Shown piece after piece: positions 20,897 through 32,762 of a stretch of 64,000 nucleotides of DNA. The stretch is from contig CAJSYZ010000011.1 of assembly GCA_910574455.1 (NCBI GenBank), forward strand, positions 3,518,941 through 3,582,940, given 5' to 3'. The notes beneath the pieces are model-generated. The model searched no databases and was not told where the DNA came from. It was given only the letters and a program-made list of their open reading frames with translations. The translations under genes and the position numbers were made by a program. This stretch comes from Trichaptum fuscoviolaceum (Eukaryota > Basidiomycota > Agaricomycetes > Hymenochaetales > Trichaptaceae). Positions within the stretch are counted from its first letter, which is position 1. The number at the start of each line of letters is the position of its first letter.

Positions 20897-23800
20897 TCAT
20901 GGATTCGATTCAAAAAACAAGTCGCTCGAACGCTCGACCTCGGCGCTTGTCCTGTCCGCACGCGTCCTGCGAATGGTTGGGCGGGCACTGCGAAGAACTG
21001 GGTCTGGGAAGGCACGGACGCTGGATCTGGTACAGAAGAAAACAGAAGGATATCAGTAACCCGACCTACAAAGAGTTTTTGCTTTCCAGATATAACATAC
21101 CCAAAGAACCCGCTTCCTGTCAATGGCATCCTTGACCTGCCGGAGCCATCCTTCGATCCCGTCCTCTGATGGCGCCTCTGCACACCGCCTTGAGGGCCTC
21201 GACTCGCAATATCAGCGCGTTTCTGTTTAAAGCGTTCGACGAGGGCCGCAGCCGCAGCAGCCGCGTCCGTCATAGGGCTCCGTGGGTCCGAGAGCGTCAG
21301 CCTATTCATCTTCCGCGGGCCTTTCACTCTCGACCCGAGGCCAATGGAATGCCCGAACGCCGAGATGCCAGACATATTCGACATGGTCGACATAGTCGAC
21401 TTCGTTGACACTGCGGAGAGCGGAGCTTGCGATGACGGGAGGAGCACTGTGTCGCCCTTAAATTTGGTGATGACTTTGAGTTTAGGCAGGGGCGAGGGTT
21501 TGAGGAAGCTCGAGAGATCGCCGAGCCCGTCTGCGCCGGCGGATGCGTCCACAAGCGTCGGTGCAGAGGACCCAAGGGTGGGTAGCGGAATCGGGAAGGT
21601 GTTAGGGTCAGGAAGGGCCTTGAGGGCAGCAGGATCCGCCGGGGCGAGATTCTTGAGCTCAGTCGCCATTGAGTTCGTAAACGTTCGTTGGCTACGGAGA
21701 TTATCACGACTACCCCGACGCGAGGTCGCAGACGGCCGGCGGCGAACTGAGGTCACACTTCGGCCTTTACTCCTCCTCTTATCGGCGCTCAGGGAAGACT
21801 GAGTACTGCGTCTGTCACTCTTTCCGCTCGGATCTGGAGATCCCTCAAGCTCGTCCTCGTCCACACCATCAGCGCTCGCATCGCCTTTCTGGGGAGAAAC
21901 TCCCCCGAAGTTGAAGTCCTGCCGCTCGCTGTTAATGCTGCTCGCAATAGTCAGAAGACTGGCCATTTGGCTGTCAGGATCGGCATCTGCGATACTATGG
22001 ATGATATTCGCCAGTTCGGGGCCAAGAGCATCGCTGTCTAAGAGCTCTTGCTTCATGCGTGCCCGGCGCTCACTCAAGGGAGTCTCTGTCTCTGGTGATG
22101 CCTTTGTGACATTCGCCTCGCTGACTTCTTCGGCTTCCTCCGGTATAAGCAGCGTCGGCACGAGCGTGCTGTCCAGCTTGGCTTCCACTTTATCTTCATT
22201 AACCGAAGTAATATTGAAGTCATCACCAGTCGCGCCTGTGACCGTGGCACTCCGTGTCCTCGATCCAATGCTGCTCTTACTACTCCTAAATCGGAGGGGT
22301 GCAACAGACGGAATGCTCGTGGAGGAGGATGGGCCATAGACGACGGACGCCGAGCGCTGTGGCTTCGTAGAGCTGACTGGTGCGACTGAAAAGGACGTGG
22401 TCATCGCATCCGCGGTCGCTGGGCGCGTGATCGTCGCCGTCGAAGGAACCGACGAGGGGGGCGTCGCCGACTTGAGGAAAGTAGCCGTCGAAGAGGTGGT
22501 GTAGCCCGTCGTACCATCCGACGTCGACGGGCGTCCCGAGGACGGAGCAATTCCAATGACAGACGAACCCGTCAGAGGACCGGGGCCAGGCGTCGCCGTA
22601 GGAGGAGCAAGTCCAACAGAAGAGCTCGTCCCGTTGACACCCAACTCGCTGCCTCTCCTGCTGTTCCTGAAACGCAGAGGTGCAACAGCAGGGGCGCTGA
22701 ACGACCCCGAGCCGTCGCCTGTCGGTGGGATCTTGAACACGCTCGGAGGGATTTTGCTCGGCCCATAGTTGTTCGCCGCCTTGATGTCAATCTCTGCAGG
22801 GCGTGGCTTAGCAGCGTACGGGTGCCTCGACCCAATTTTCTCCTCCGCCTTCTCCTTCGCTACGTCCTTCTCTGGGACGGGAGGTGGCAGTAGGTCTGAA
22901 TTCGTTGGACACGCTGACGACGCCGCTCGCCGTCTGACAGGCGGGACGGGCTGCATCAACCGCGGGATGCCAGGCAGGTACTCCGATGTCGACGCGCCCC
23001 TCTGTCGCGTCATCTGTATGGTCGGTTTCGGGTTCAGAGGGACAGGAAGAGCGAGCATGGGCAGTGAGCGCCCCAGTGCCGACACACGATTTCGTAGATC
23101 ATTAATTGCATCTTGCGTGCTCGTATGCTTCCCCGGTGACCCCTTCGCAGTAGCTTTTACTGTTACGGGAGGCGGAGGGGGCGTCGACACCGTGTCCCTC
23201 TTCCCCATCACGATCGCCTTCGCAAATGACAGCGCAAGGCCCGGCAAAGTCGCCTTTTCTGCGAAGCTCAGCCGCACACCCGTGCTCGGCGTCACCTCCC
23301 CGTCCTCGTCGCGGGCTTTGGCAGGGACAGGAATGTCGGCTGCGCCCACGCTCTCTGGACCCGGGATCTCTAATTCTTCAGGCGGGAGGGGAAAGGACAT
23401 GTGGGATGTCGGCGCGGAGACACCTGACGTCGGGGAGTACAGGAAAGACGAGGACGGCGTGGGGCACAAGCTGGAGCCTGTATGCACATCGGGAGGCGAT
23501 AGCAAGCTACTCTGTGTGGACGCAGCGTTGCCTGGTATAGGCTTCGGTGCGGCGAATGAGGGCGGGGGCGGAATAGGCAAAGAGAGAAGAGCAGATACGG
23601 GATGAGGAAGGGGGAGGGGCTCGATGACCTTTGGCGGTGTGCGCGGCTTCGGTGTCGCCGCTGGCGTCGGGAGACCAATGCTCGACACGCCAGGCGCATT
23701 CCGAGCGATTCCACCACCAGGAACCGCCACGCAGCCCCGCGTATCCTCCAGCGCATCGCCCATGTTCAGCTCCCCGGGGCTCAGCGGACTGGTGGGCGAC

Positions 23801-26203
23801 GATACATCGTTCCTCCCCCTCCGCCAAGCCTCGACGTTCCGCCCTATGCGCGCCCTGCTGCTCCGGCTGCTGCTCCCGCGTTTTCTGAAGTCGACCTCGT
23901 CCAGAATCCGCACAAGCTCGTCAACGTCGGGCACCTCGCACCCGCTCACGCTCATGCCGCCGCCCGTCCGGAAACTGCTCGCTCGACTGACTCCGACGCT
24001 CGCGTCTCCAGCGCCTGCAGGTCCGCTGATGCTCCCTCGCCGCCCAGGGTATCCGTACGTACCAGCCAGCGCCGAGTACCGCACAGACCGTCTACGTGAC
24101 CCGCGACGCGCTGATGTGGAGAAGTTGAGAGCTGACGGGGAAAGAGACGTCGACGCTTGCTGTTCTTGACCATCGCGCTGCTGATGGCTCTCCTCCGAAG
24201 CAGCAGGAGTAGGCACTTCGGCGATGTTCTCTAACGGCGGAACTTGAGAAGGAGGTCGCGGCAGCGGTCGAGGTTTCCTCTTCACACCCGTGCTGGTGCT
24301 ACTGGAAGGAACTGGTGCAACTTCACCCTTCTTTGCAGGCAAAGGCGGAAGCGGTCTCGGGCCTTTCCTCTGACGCACGATGCGGCTCATTGCACTAGGG
24401 CGAGGGTTCCAGGGCAGCGGATGTACAGGACGGTTTTCAGCACCGTCTGCCTCTGCCTCGTCTTCTACCGGCGACTGCGGGCGAGATGCCAGAGATCCGT
24501 ACGTCAGCACCGATGAGCCGTATGTCTGCACAGATGCGCGAGAAGTGGCGTAAGTGTATCCCGAAGCGCAGGTGAGGACTGACAGTCTATTGGGATCGAT
24601 CTCTTGCTTCTCGTCCTCCGCTTCTGCCTTCGCCGTCTTTTCATCCTCCTTTACGTTCATCTTCATTGGACCAGGAAAAGACCTCACGGTTCCATTAGAG
24701 TAGAGCGACTCGGCACTCGCACTCGCCGCGGTGAGCACGCTCACCCGGTTCGTCACAAGTAACGAGTTCCGCTCCAAAGTCTGCGCAATAATCCGCTCCC
24801 TATCCTGCCTGTTGTCCACGCGATCCAGATCATCCAAGTACGTCAGATCGTGCTCCCGCAGGTCCTGCACCGTCATCCGCCGGAGGTCGTCGCTCCCATT
24901 CCGCCTGCCTCGCGAAGTTCGGATGACAAGCGAGCTCGCGCGACTCGGCGAAGTGCTTTCGGAGTTAAGCACAAAGGATGACTGATGCGCTGGAGCGCTA
25001 TCCGGAAGATCGGACGGTGCAGGGAGGGGTGCCGCAGGGAGGTACAACGACGGCGTGCGGGATGCAGGTGTAGGCAAGCCAATGCCGAGCGTGATCGACG
25101 AGGGTCGCAGCTGCGGTGAGCACAGGGTCAGTATTTGGGTAAACGGTCAAAACTAGCCGAGAATAAATAAGATAAATGAATGACGATGCAGAGGTTAAGC
25201 GTACATGCTTAAGAAACGTGCATAGGGATGGAGGGAGTGATCGGCAGGGTCGAATACTCTTCCCTTCGAATCCCTGTGGTTGAGGCCGCCGCAGCAAAGT
25301 CAAGATTGAAAGTCGATCAAGCAAAGAAGAAAAGACCAGGTAATTTGGGAACAGGGAGTGATGCCAACGGATCGACCTCATCACGATTGCGTGAAATAAC
25401 AAATACCAGGAAAATTGTTGTTGAAGTGTTATGTAATTGAAGGCAGAGGGAAGGAATAGAGAGAAGGAAATAGTGACGAAATCAAGTAAAATACAAAGAA
25501 AACGGAGCTCACCAGGTACCCCGTCCCATCACCATCACTGTCTGCACTGGCCCTTCTTTCTTTCACATCCACCTTCACCGGCTTTCCGTCCATCGAGCGA
25601 AGTACTTTAGTCCCCTGATTGGGCGTGGGCGGACAGCTGTGCCCAGACCCTGAGCCAGAGCCAGAGCCAGAGCCAGACTCGGTAGACTTGTGCGAGTCGC
25701 ACGAGGGGACAGAGTATACTGACGGAGAAGAGGGCGAAAGGGAGGCCGGAGAGGATGGGTCAGAGTCCGAGTCAGAGAAGTGAACGAATGAGTCGCGGGC
25801 TGAAATTGAATCTCTGTTATTGTTGGTGGAGTAGGTGGTGTCAGAACTTTGTCGAGGCGAGGAGTTGTTCTGGGAAGGCAAATAAGAGTTGTGAGGCGCT
25901 CTGATGCTAAGATATGCGATAATGAAGAAAGATATGGCTTACCTGATGACGCCCCCGTATTGACGATGCAGATACGCGATGTAGGTGCGACGCAGGCGCA
26001 GTTGGTACCGGGTACGGCGCATAGCTGCCTCGATGTGTTGCAGCATATGAACTGATGGGTCTGGGGGACCCCACAGTCGAGACACTGAATCGAGATCGGA
26101 GATGCTGCTCTTCCTCCTCCTGCATGAGAGTAGTGTATGAAGGAGGCTGAGGATGGTGCGGGTGATGCTGGTGTTGGTGTGTGGAGGGTATTGTGGCGAT
26201 CAT
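20897..26203 (-). CDS. Large Ser/Pro-rich, mostly disordered protein
   Basis: Not recognised. Exons 26203-25943, 25869-25513, 25110-21101 and 21026-20897 keep frame and give about 1,585 residues. The N-terminus is His/Pro-rich, then comes a Ser/Asp tract and a short SGSGSGSGSG run. Proline motifs near residue 440 (RPLPPLPAKKG and RPLPRPPSQVPP) look like SH3-binding sites. Possible folded parts are small: DLREHDLTYLDDLDRVDNR, and VPDVDELVRILDEVDFRKR, which looks like a short acidic-basic helix. Near the C-terminus AAAAALVERFKQKRADIASR is a predicted helix. The second intron (402 bp) is unusually long here and could hide an exon. A scaffold or cell-polarity role is only a guess from composition. 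Confidence 0.75.
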
Positions 26204-28604
26204 GTTTCCGGTCTTCAGAGAGCACTAGCCTAGCTCGCCACGAGCCAGCAGTCTATCGGCACGCAAGGCACGGGCGGTGAGATGTATGACACGGGACTTC
26301 GGTGTCTAAAGCTTGTCCAGCGAGCGTTGCCCTAGATTCCTTTGGGCAGTGTCCAGTGTGAACCCTTATGCACAATTCAGACTCGTGGCCAGGGAGCAGA
26401 GCAAGGTACGAGGGGTAAGCCAGCAGAGCAGAGTGCCAAAGCTAAAGAGCGTTGTAACGAAGCCTCGAGATGGTGGTAACCTCTCGAGAAATAGTCGGCG
26501 TCCAAGATGTCTGGATGGCGCAGTCGGTCGCTCTCGACGGTGGTGCTTCTGGGAAGTGTGATGCTGATGAGCGTCGGTGGGGTCCAAACGAAGCCAGACA
26601 GAACACGAAAGAGGAATGCAGACGAGCGCTGCGATTACACGCACGGGGAAAGGCTGTGAGTGTGCTATATACATATCCGTGGGCCGGAAGTCGCATAACT
26701 GGTGATGCATCATCTGTAAGTGAGTGTTGCGGCTGTAGATTGATAACGTCCTGCCCAGTACACCCAATCGAGATCCGTGATCTAGTCCCTTTTTGATTGC
26801 GAGCCTTTGTGTATTTGATGAATTATTTATGATTCCGGAGTCCACTTCAGGTAGCACGTCCGGCTTGGTGGGATACTTGGCCATGCTTGCTCCGTTGGGC
26901 TGCACCGGTAGCCCCATCCGATATCCTCTCCATATCTCAGCAAAACGTCCGATAACTCTTCTTGATATATTTCGAAAGTCATCATATATGAGCTCCTATT
27001 CCTTTCGACTCGTAAGAATATATCTTGCTCAGGGACAAGAAGCCGACTCACGTCGCATCAAATTCTCTCGCAAAGATAGCAATCATGGCATATCCTGTTC
27101 GGGACCTGCCCCATCGTCCATGGGGGTACACTTCCATCCGTTAACCAGACATCTGGTTCTGGTCTTCAATTGCAGAAGACTGCATCGAAAAGTCCCATGT
27201 GGTTTTTTTTCGGTTTTCAGTCCATAAAAGTTGCGTGCAATTGATGTCAGGTGCGACGGCGTTCCGTGTGCAGCTTCTACGTGGCCAGAGTTTTGTCGAC
27301 AATGAACATCGTGACTGTGGTGCAGCTAACAGGAATGTGATAGTAATGGCGACGGCAAAGGCAAGGAAAACCCTGCAGGATGACGAGCGGGCTGTTGCGG
27401 GCGCTGTGCACGACGACGGGGGGAAAAGGTGGGGTTGCCGGTGTCCAAATCCACCTCCGAGGCAAATTGAAACTCCGGTCAATCGCGAAAAGCTGACTAA
27501 TGCTCAGTTTGCACTTCCAAATCCAGCCATTTCTCAAGAAAAAATCCCTAGAAAATGGAGCAAAGCTCGTGACAATCCCAAGTGATAAGAAGCATATCAA
27601 CTTAAAATCCTCTCCTATGTTTCATCTGCTTGCCAAGTCTACTTTGTTCAATAGGTATTCCATTATTTTACCCCATCTGGCTTCTCCGGCCGAGTTTGCT
27701 TCCGACAAGGAGGTCCGGTCCGGATAAAGCCCCGAGTCGGTATTACCCGGAACCGTATCGGGATAACCACGACGATCCGATCAGCGTACGGTGGCCGTGC
27801 CGGTTCTGACAGCCTGACAGAACGTTATCAAACTTTCAAGAATTCGCTCTCACGTCGTCTTTTAACTCTTGCGATAATATTCCTGAACTCGATTCTCATA
27901 CTAGCTTGTAGGCTCAGAAGATGGCTGAGAATCATTATATGAATCATGGATTGCTTCTCGGGTATTTCGAATGAATCCAATCCCACTGAGGGTGTTCATC
28001 TTTTTTACCTCGAAAATGACCAAAAGCTCTTGCATCTGGGATGCCCCTCAATTATCTTGTTGATCTCGGATCAACTTCTCAATGTCTCCCATGATGCAAG
28101 TGTGGATGCACACATGTACGTACTTACTCCATGCTTCCTTCACATTGTACTTTCGACATCCTAATGCGCACCTTAACCTATTCTTCTGATCAAACCGTCA
28201 TACCACACGACATTGCACACATTTCAATGATCGTAGCGTATCCAAGAAGCCCCAAAGCAAAGCCGCGGACCCGAACCATCCGAACGTCTGATAATATCGC
28301 GTACAGGTCAGAATCACAAACATCATCTTGTGTTAGACAGATTTCTGTTTTCGCTAAATTTTCCAGCACAGGTGCTTGATTCGCCAATCAACCATATGAC
28401 GATATACTGGTTCGCGACGATCATCTAACAGCATCTATCTATCTTTGCATCTTATTGTGCAGCTTGCGTGACCCGTAGAGTCTTCCCGGAAACCACACGA
28501 CCAACCGTCCAGCTTGTCCCCCTCCCGGAACCTCTCCGAATGCCCGTAACTTGACCGGTCTCCCACCCTCTATCTTTATAATAAGAACGTATCATGTATA
28601 GATG
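26204..28604. other. 2.4-kb intergenic region
   Basis: No supported gene. Several long frames on both strands (for example 26366-26917 minus and 27199-27585 plus) overlap one another and lack family motifs. It lies near the axis of the mirror arrangement and contains the promoter of the large minus-strand gene. Confidence 0.45.
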
Positions 28605-28790
28605 CTATATTGGAAACGGGTAGTATGTACCCGGAGAGGTGCCAGGAACGATGGGATCCTCGCGCACGCATCCCTGGCCGAAGACGCCGCTGATCGACTG
28701 ATCGACTTCAAGCTGGGACGTCAGATCGCAGCACGCGGTGATGGCGATGCAGGCCACTAGCACTAGCACGCGCGCCGTGTCCGTGACCAT
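28605..28790 (-). CDS. Possible small secreted protein, 61 residues
   Basis: A single-exon frame starting at the ATG at 28790. Residues 1-21 look like a signal peptide: a short polar start, the hydrophobic core VLVLVACIAI, then TACC. The mature part would be about 40 residues, acidic, ending TYYPFPI. Four Cys are present (14, 20, 21, 41), of which at most two or three would remain in the mature part. The frame stays open upstream for 39 more codons, so an earlier start is possible. No family is recognised. Intron, stop context and expression are untested. Confidence 0.35.
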   Translation of the reverse strand: MVTDTARVLVLVACIAITACCDLTSQLEVDQSISGVFGQGCVREDPIVPGTSPGTYYPFPI

Positions 28791-29865
28791 GGCTCGAGGC
28801 TTCGCATGCGGGGTTTGAGCTATTCGATACGATACTCGATGTTCAGGAGACTTAGAGGTGGGAGTGAGAATTAGTAGCCGGTTTATGCCAGCGCATCCCT
28901 GCGACATCTACTTACGCTGCTACTATTAGGACTTCCAGATCCATGAAAGCCATTTTTTTTCAGCGAAAATACCACCGGTAGACATTCTACGGCACATTCT
29001 ATGAAATACACTCTCACGAGTTACCTCTCCCCTTAGCCACCGAATCCCGCCCCCGACACGACGAACGACAAAGCTGCATGCAATAGCTACAATCATCAAC
29101 CCCGCATCACGTCTCCCAGACAGTGCGTGTAATTTACCCAGAGATGCTTCTCCCGACGGCTTCTCATGAGATGTAAGTTATTTCTAGGCCACAGAGAAAG
29201 AGCTATCAGAACCTCGGGTCGTATAAAATAGCATGCCGAGTTGCGACTTGAGCTTGAACCTCAGTTCAGTGATCAGTGGCTGCGAGCTCATATATGTACC
29301 TGTTGGACTGATTCAGAGCTCCAGCGCCTCTCGGCGTCTGATCCTTCACGTTCCACTGACAACTCAAACAGAGCATGGTCCTCTCTAACACATTATTAAT
29401 CCTCCACATATAAGGCGCAGAGGAAGCTGCAACGGTGAACGAGGTGGCATCCCATCGTCACTATTGATCCCACCACCCTCTACCAGTCGAAGTGATGCCG
29501 CTTCTCACCAACACATAAATGCCAGCAGACAGTCTGATAGATTATGTCGAGCGCTCAGCATTGACTTCTAGGCGTCTCATCGGAACATGATAGCCTTTGA
29601 CGCTGCGAAAGAAGTGATAATAGAGGCCCGGGTGGGAGCGAGGAGCTGATTTGTACGTCAACTGATAGCTTATGCGTGTGCCAGAGTGTTTATCAGGATT
29701 GGAAGGCAGATGCCAATGGTGATTGGAGCTATGGCGACGCAATGTACGTCTACTTATCCCACCGCGTCCAGAGTATGCAGTGACAAGATGAGCCGTGCGC
29801 ACGTTTGTTGATATCATATATGTATAGTATCAGGCAGGACCGATCACTCTACAATTTCAAGTGGA
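28791..29865. other. Intergenic region
   Basis: About 1 kb with no convincing gene; stop codons are frequent on both strands. The longest frame (29542-29817, minus) has no motif. Confidence 0.45.
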
Positions 29866-29993
29866 TAGGGGGAAAAAAACCTACTACTGCTCCAGGACCA
29901 CGTATAGACTTAGGTGTTGGATGTGTTGAATGTTCCGCAGACACTAGTGAGGGAATCAGACACGTTCTGAATGGCCTCTCGAGCCTGAGGTAG
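29866..29993 (+). pseudogene. Probable fragment of a Rho-like GTPase C-terminus
   Basis: A short frame contains CVECSADTSEGIRHVLNG, which matches the G5 region of the nearby GTPases (xxECSAxTGEGIxxxLE). No P-loop, switch II or G4 motif is found in the surrounding sequence on this strand. It lies just upstream of GTPase C, as GTPase B lies just upstream of A on the left arm, so it may be the decayed counterpart of B. The match is short. Confidence 0.4.
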
Positions 29994-30327
29994 ATGCAGT
30001 TTATGTAGAAGTTATACTTGTTCACCGACTCACCAAGCGTTCCTAAGTTCATTAATTTCATGTTGCTCGCAGCCTTCTCAAGTAGCGTGCTGTTTCCAGC
30101 ATTAAGTTGGAGCGACTTTAGAAATTCACTCAACTTGAAGTGTCAGGCACCCAGGCAGCCACTTGTGAGAATTCGGAGGGCACTGCCATCGACAGCCAAT
30201 TTCAAACTCACCAACTTGAAGTGATAAAAGAGTCCGTCACCAACTGCGAACATATAGTACCTGTCTTGAAGGTGGTCCACTAAGCGGTAAGATCGCCCGG
30301 GTTTCCAAAGTCACTCTCCCTCTAGTA

Positions 30328-31162
30328 ATGAATCCTATCAAAGTGGTTGTCGTAGGCGCTCCGTGCGCAGGGAAGGTGTGTAGTATCTTAGACCTTGCCC
30401 GTTTTGACCTCCAATTTTGTTGATTAATATTTCGTTCCGCCGATGCACGACCCCTAGACTTTCATAATTGAAAGGCTTGTTTACAACAAGGCACCTTTGA
30501 TCGACCAGACATGGCATTTCGGAGGGCTCAAGGGGGCTCACGAAACGACTTTGAACTATGAAGGGATCGACCTCACGCTCATAGTTCATGATACACAGGG
30601 ACAACCCGAGTACCTCTCCGCAACGCAGTCGGAATACCCAGGAACCCGTGTTTTCATGGTATGCTTTGGTATCAACAGAGTAGTCCAGGAAAACTTGAAT
30701 GGGAGTTGGGCCGATATGGCAGGTGCTTTCAGATATTAGCTGTTGAATTCAACCTTCTAAGTATCCTCGCATTCTAGTGGATTAAGGACATAAAGAGATA
30801 TGCCGATGGAGCACCTATAATCCTTCTTGGTTGTAAAAAGGACACCGCGGACAATGAATGCTTGGAGATAGCGCGGAACTGGGTTAGTGCATAATACTTC
30901 GTTGTAGGTGAGTTTATTGATGGCAAGTGATTATTATTAGGCAACACACAAAGTGAATCAGCTTGAAGCAAGGCATTATATAGAGTGTTCTGCGCACACT
31001 GGTGAAGGGATTGTAGACATCTTGGAAGCTGTGATAGCAGCGGATGCGGCTTCGCCGTCAGCTCCGGAGAACACTTCATTCGTCACGAAACTACGTGACT
31101 CTGTCAAGAACTTGAAGTTCGGTAGCATTCTTAGCAGACGGGAAGTAAACTCAGAATCATAG
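30328..31162 (+). CDS. Atypical Rho-like small GTPase C
   Basis: Exons 30328-30375, 30458-30718, 30778-30882 and 30941-31162 give 211 residues. P-loop GAPCAGKT (10-17) spans intron 1; switch II is DTQGQPEY, with Pro in place of the usual Glu; G4 is GCKKD; G5 is ECSAHTGEG. The intron after exon 2 begins GCAGGT, a GC-AG intron at the same place as in copy A; a GT donor one codon away would create a stop. The C-terminal tail ends SRREVNSES, without CaaX. It is closest to copy A. It stands upstream of OYE2 on the same strand, mirroring A next to OYE1. Confidence 0.83.
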
Positions 31163-31309
31163 GACATGCAGAGCTAGGCAAAACAAAGCATATGGTCTCC
31201 CTTGTATCAGCAGTTTGCAAGATAGAGGTTGACCACGAAGGCACAGGCAGACCGACGTACCAACTTGGGTCATACTCATGTCCGAAGATTCCTTCTTCAT
31301 TAAGCTTGC

Positions 31310-31495
31310 GTGGCTGACAGGGTTAGCCTCCCTCGTTCAGCCCATCCAAATATGACTCTTCCAGAGCAGAACAAGAGGCTGGTCAGTTTATATGTTCGCC
31401 ACAAATTATAAGGGTATAAAGGTATAGTGGACGAACGAGTTTCAAAGTCCTACTGCCTCCCGACCTCCACCCACCTCCGTCATCATCGACATCAA
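31310..31495. repeat. Direct repeat, copy 1 (partner at 34361-34553)
   Basis: Shared blocks in order with the partner: GTGGCTGACAG, GGTTAGCCTCC, CAGCCCATCCAAA, ACAAGAGGCTGG, TATAAAGGTAT, then TGACCTCC or CGACCTCC and ATCGACATCAA. The two copies flank OYE2, about 3.05 kb apart, in the same orientation. TATAAAGGTAT in both suggests a duplicated promoter region. Confidence 0.75.
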
Positions 31496-31516
31496 ACCAC
31501 TGACCAGTCCTTTGGT

Positions 31517-31714
31517 ATGTCGGCGTTCAGCTTCGCAACCTCCAGTAAGATCCCTCTGGCGGGTAGTCCTGCCACCTGGTCCAGTCGTTAGGAGTCAAAT
31601 GGATCGGTGTGGGCGTTCTTCACCCACATCTGCGACTAAGGGTCCGGCTTTGAAGAAATGCAGAGTGCTGACCCTCAGAAGTGCGGTCCTTTTGACGAGG
31701 AGATAGACTGGTAG
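31517..31714 (+). pseudogene. Small reading frame interrupted by two stops
   Basis: An ATG frame lying 20 bp after the repeat-borne TATA region encodes about 65 codons but has TAG at 31589 and TAA at 31637. The stretch after each stop (ESNGSVWAFFTHICD, then GSGFEEMQSADPQKCGPFDE) still looks protein-like. Both stops could come from CAG or CAA by one C to T change. Family unknown; it may simply be chance. Confidence 0.3.
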
Positions 31715-32494
31715 AGATAAATCTTCGCCAAACAGTCGTCGGGATATCGAGTCCAGTAGTTATCCCCCCATACACGGTCGTCGGCGTGTTGAGTAGACGT
31801 CAATGGTCAGTCAACCTACATCTCTATCCTTTGAGCACAGCACGAACTACTCTGACGTTTGTTGTCTCAGAAATCAGAAACGTGAAGTGCTGTAACATAA
31901 TGAAGAGCAGAAGAAATCGACATGGACAAAGCCAGTGGTAAAGATACAGCAAGCGAAAACAATTGCCACTGCCAGTGGCAGCGTGGGAACTTATTTTTGA
32001 GGTCTAGCTCGGTGGTGCAGCCTGAGTAGTACTACACCGTGACTTACTTTTTGTACCTCCCATCATGATCGCATATTGTGTACAAAAAGAAGCAGAATGA
32101 TTATATGTGCATACACCAAGGAAGGGATGGATTGCATTTATATCATGATTCATAATCTTCATTCGCAACCTGCATTCGATATCTCGCTTTGCAGAATGGA
32201 GATAGATGATGCGGGAATAAAAGGTGCTTCTGAATCTAACACACTACGTCCAGCCCTTGATCGGTCACGGGGAGGAGCGCATTCCAGAAGACACCGATGG
32301 CACCGAGAACATTCCTATTCATCGACTACTGACTCGTAGACAAGTTGTTCACCCTATGTAGTCATGTCTCAAAGGCAAGGAAATTTCAAAATTTATGTAT
32401 GATTTCAGCAAGCTTATTTCTTCTTTCCTAGCACTAGACACGGTGAGCATCTGTTAGTAGCTCTCACATTTATGTTCGGCATACTATGGGAGTT

Positions 32495-32762
32495 ACCCTA
32501 GGCTTCGGATCCGAATCCTGGGTACATTTGTTTATGTATGTTATAGGTGAGAGTATCCGAGTCTTTCGCACATCACTTACTCATAGTATTCAGAAGACGT
32601 CCTGCTGGAATAACTTAGCGGCCGCATAGTCATTGCAAATTGTTTCAGGATAAGAAGTGATATGTCAGCGCATCTGGGAGTCAAGAACCGTATAAGACGC
32701 GGAATACAGTAGTAGGTACCCCTGGGTCCATTCCATCAAGAAGCTTGTCTCTGATATCAAAG
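32495..32762 (+). promoter_or_regulatory. 5' flank of OYE2, conserved with OYE1
   Basis: Carries GGATCCGAATCC, ATAGGTGAGAG, ACTCATA, AGAAGTGATATGTCAGC and GTCAAGAACCGTATAAGA in the same order as the 5' flank of OYE1. Confidence 0.6.

Larger units (their letters stand above)
31163..32762. other. Intergenic region between GTPase C and OYE2
   Basis: It contains one copy of a direct repeat (about 31310-31495) with a TATA-like GGGTATAAAGGTAT, an interrupted small frame at 31517-31714, the palindrome TGCCACTGCCAGTGGCA (31964-31980) and, from about 32495, the promoter conserved with OYE1. Confidence 0.5.

Noticed and set aside
22769..23605. 278-codon plus-strand frame, and neighbours at 23624-24169
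   Set aside because: They are antisense to the large Ser/Pro-rich gene; GC-rich codons with few reverse stops explain them.
26366..26917. 183-codon minus-strand frame
   Set aside because: Overlaps other frames, contains no recognisable domain and lies in the 5' flank of the large gene.
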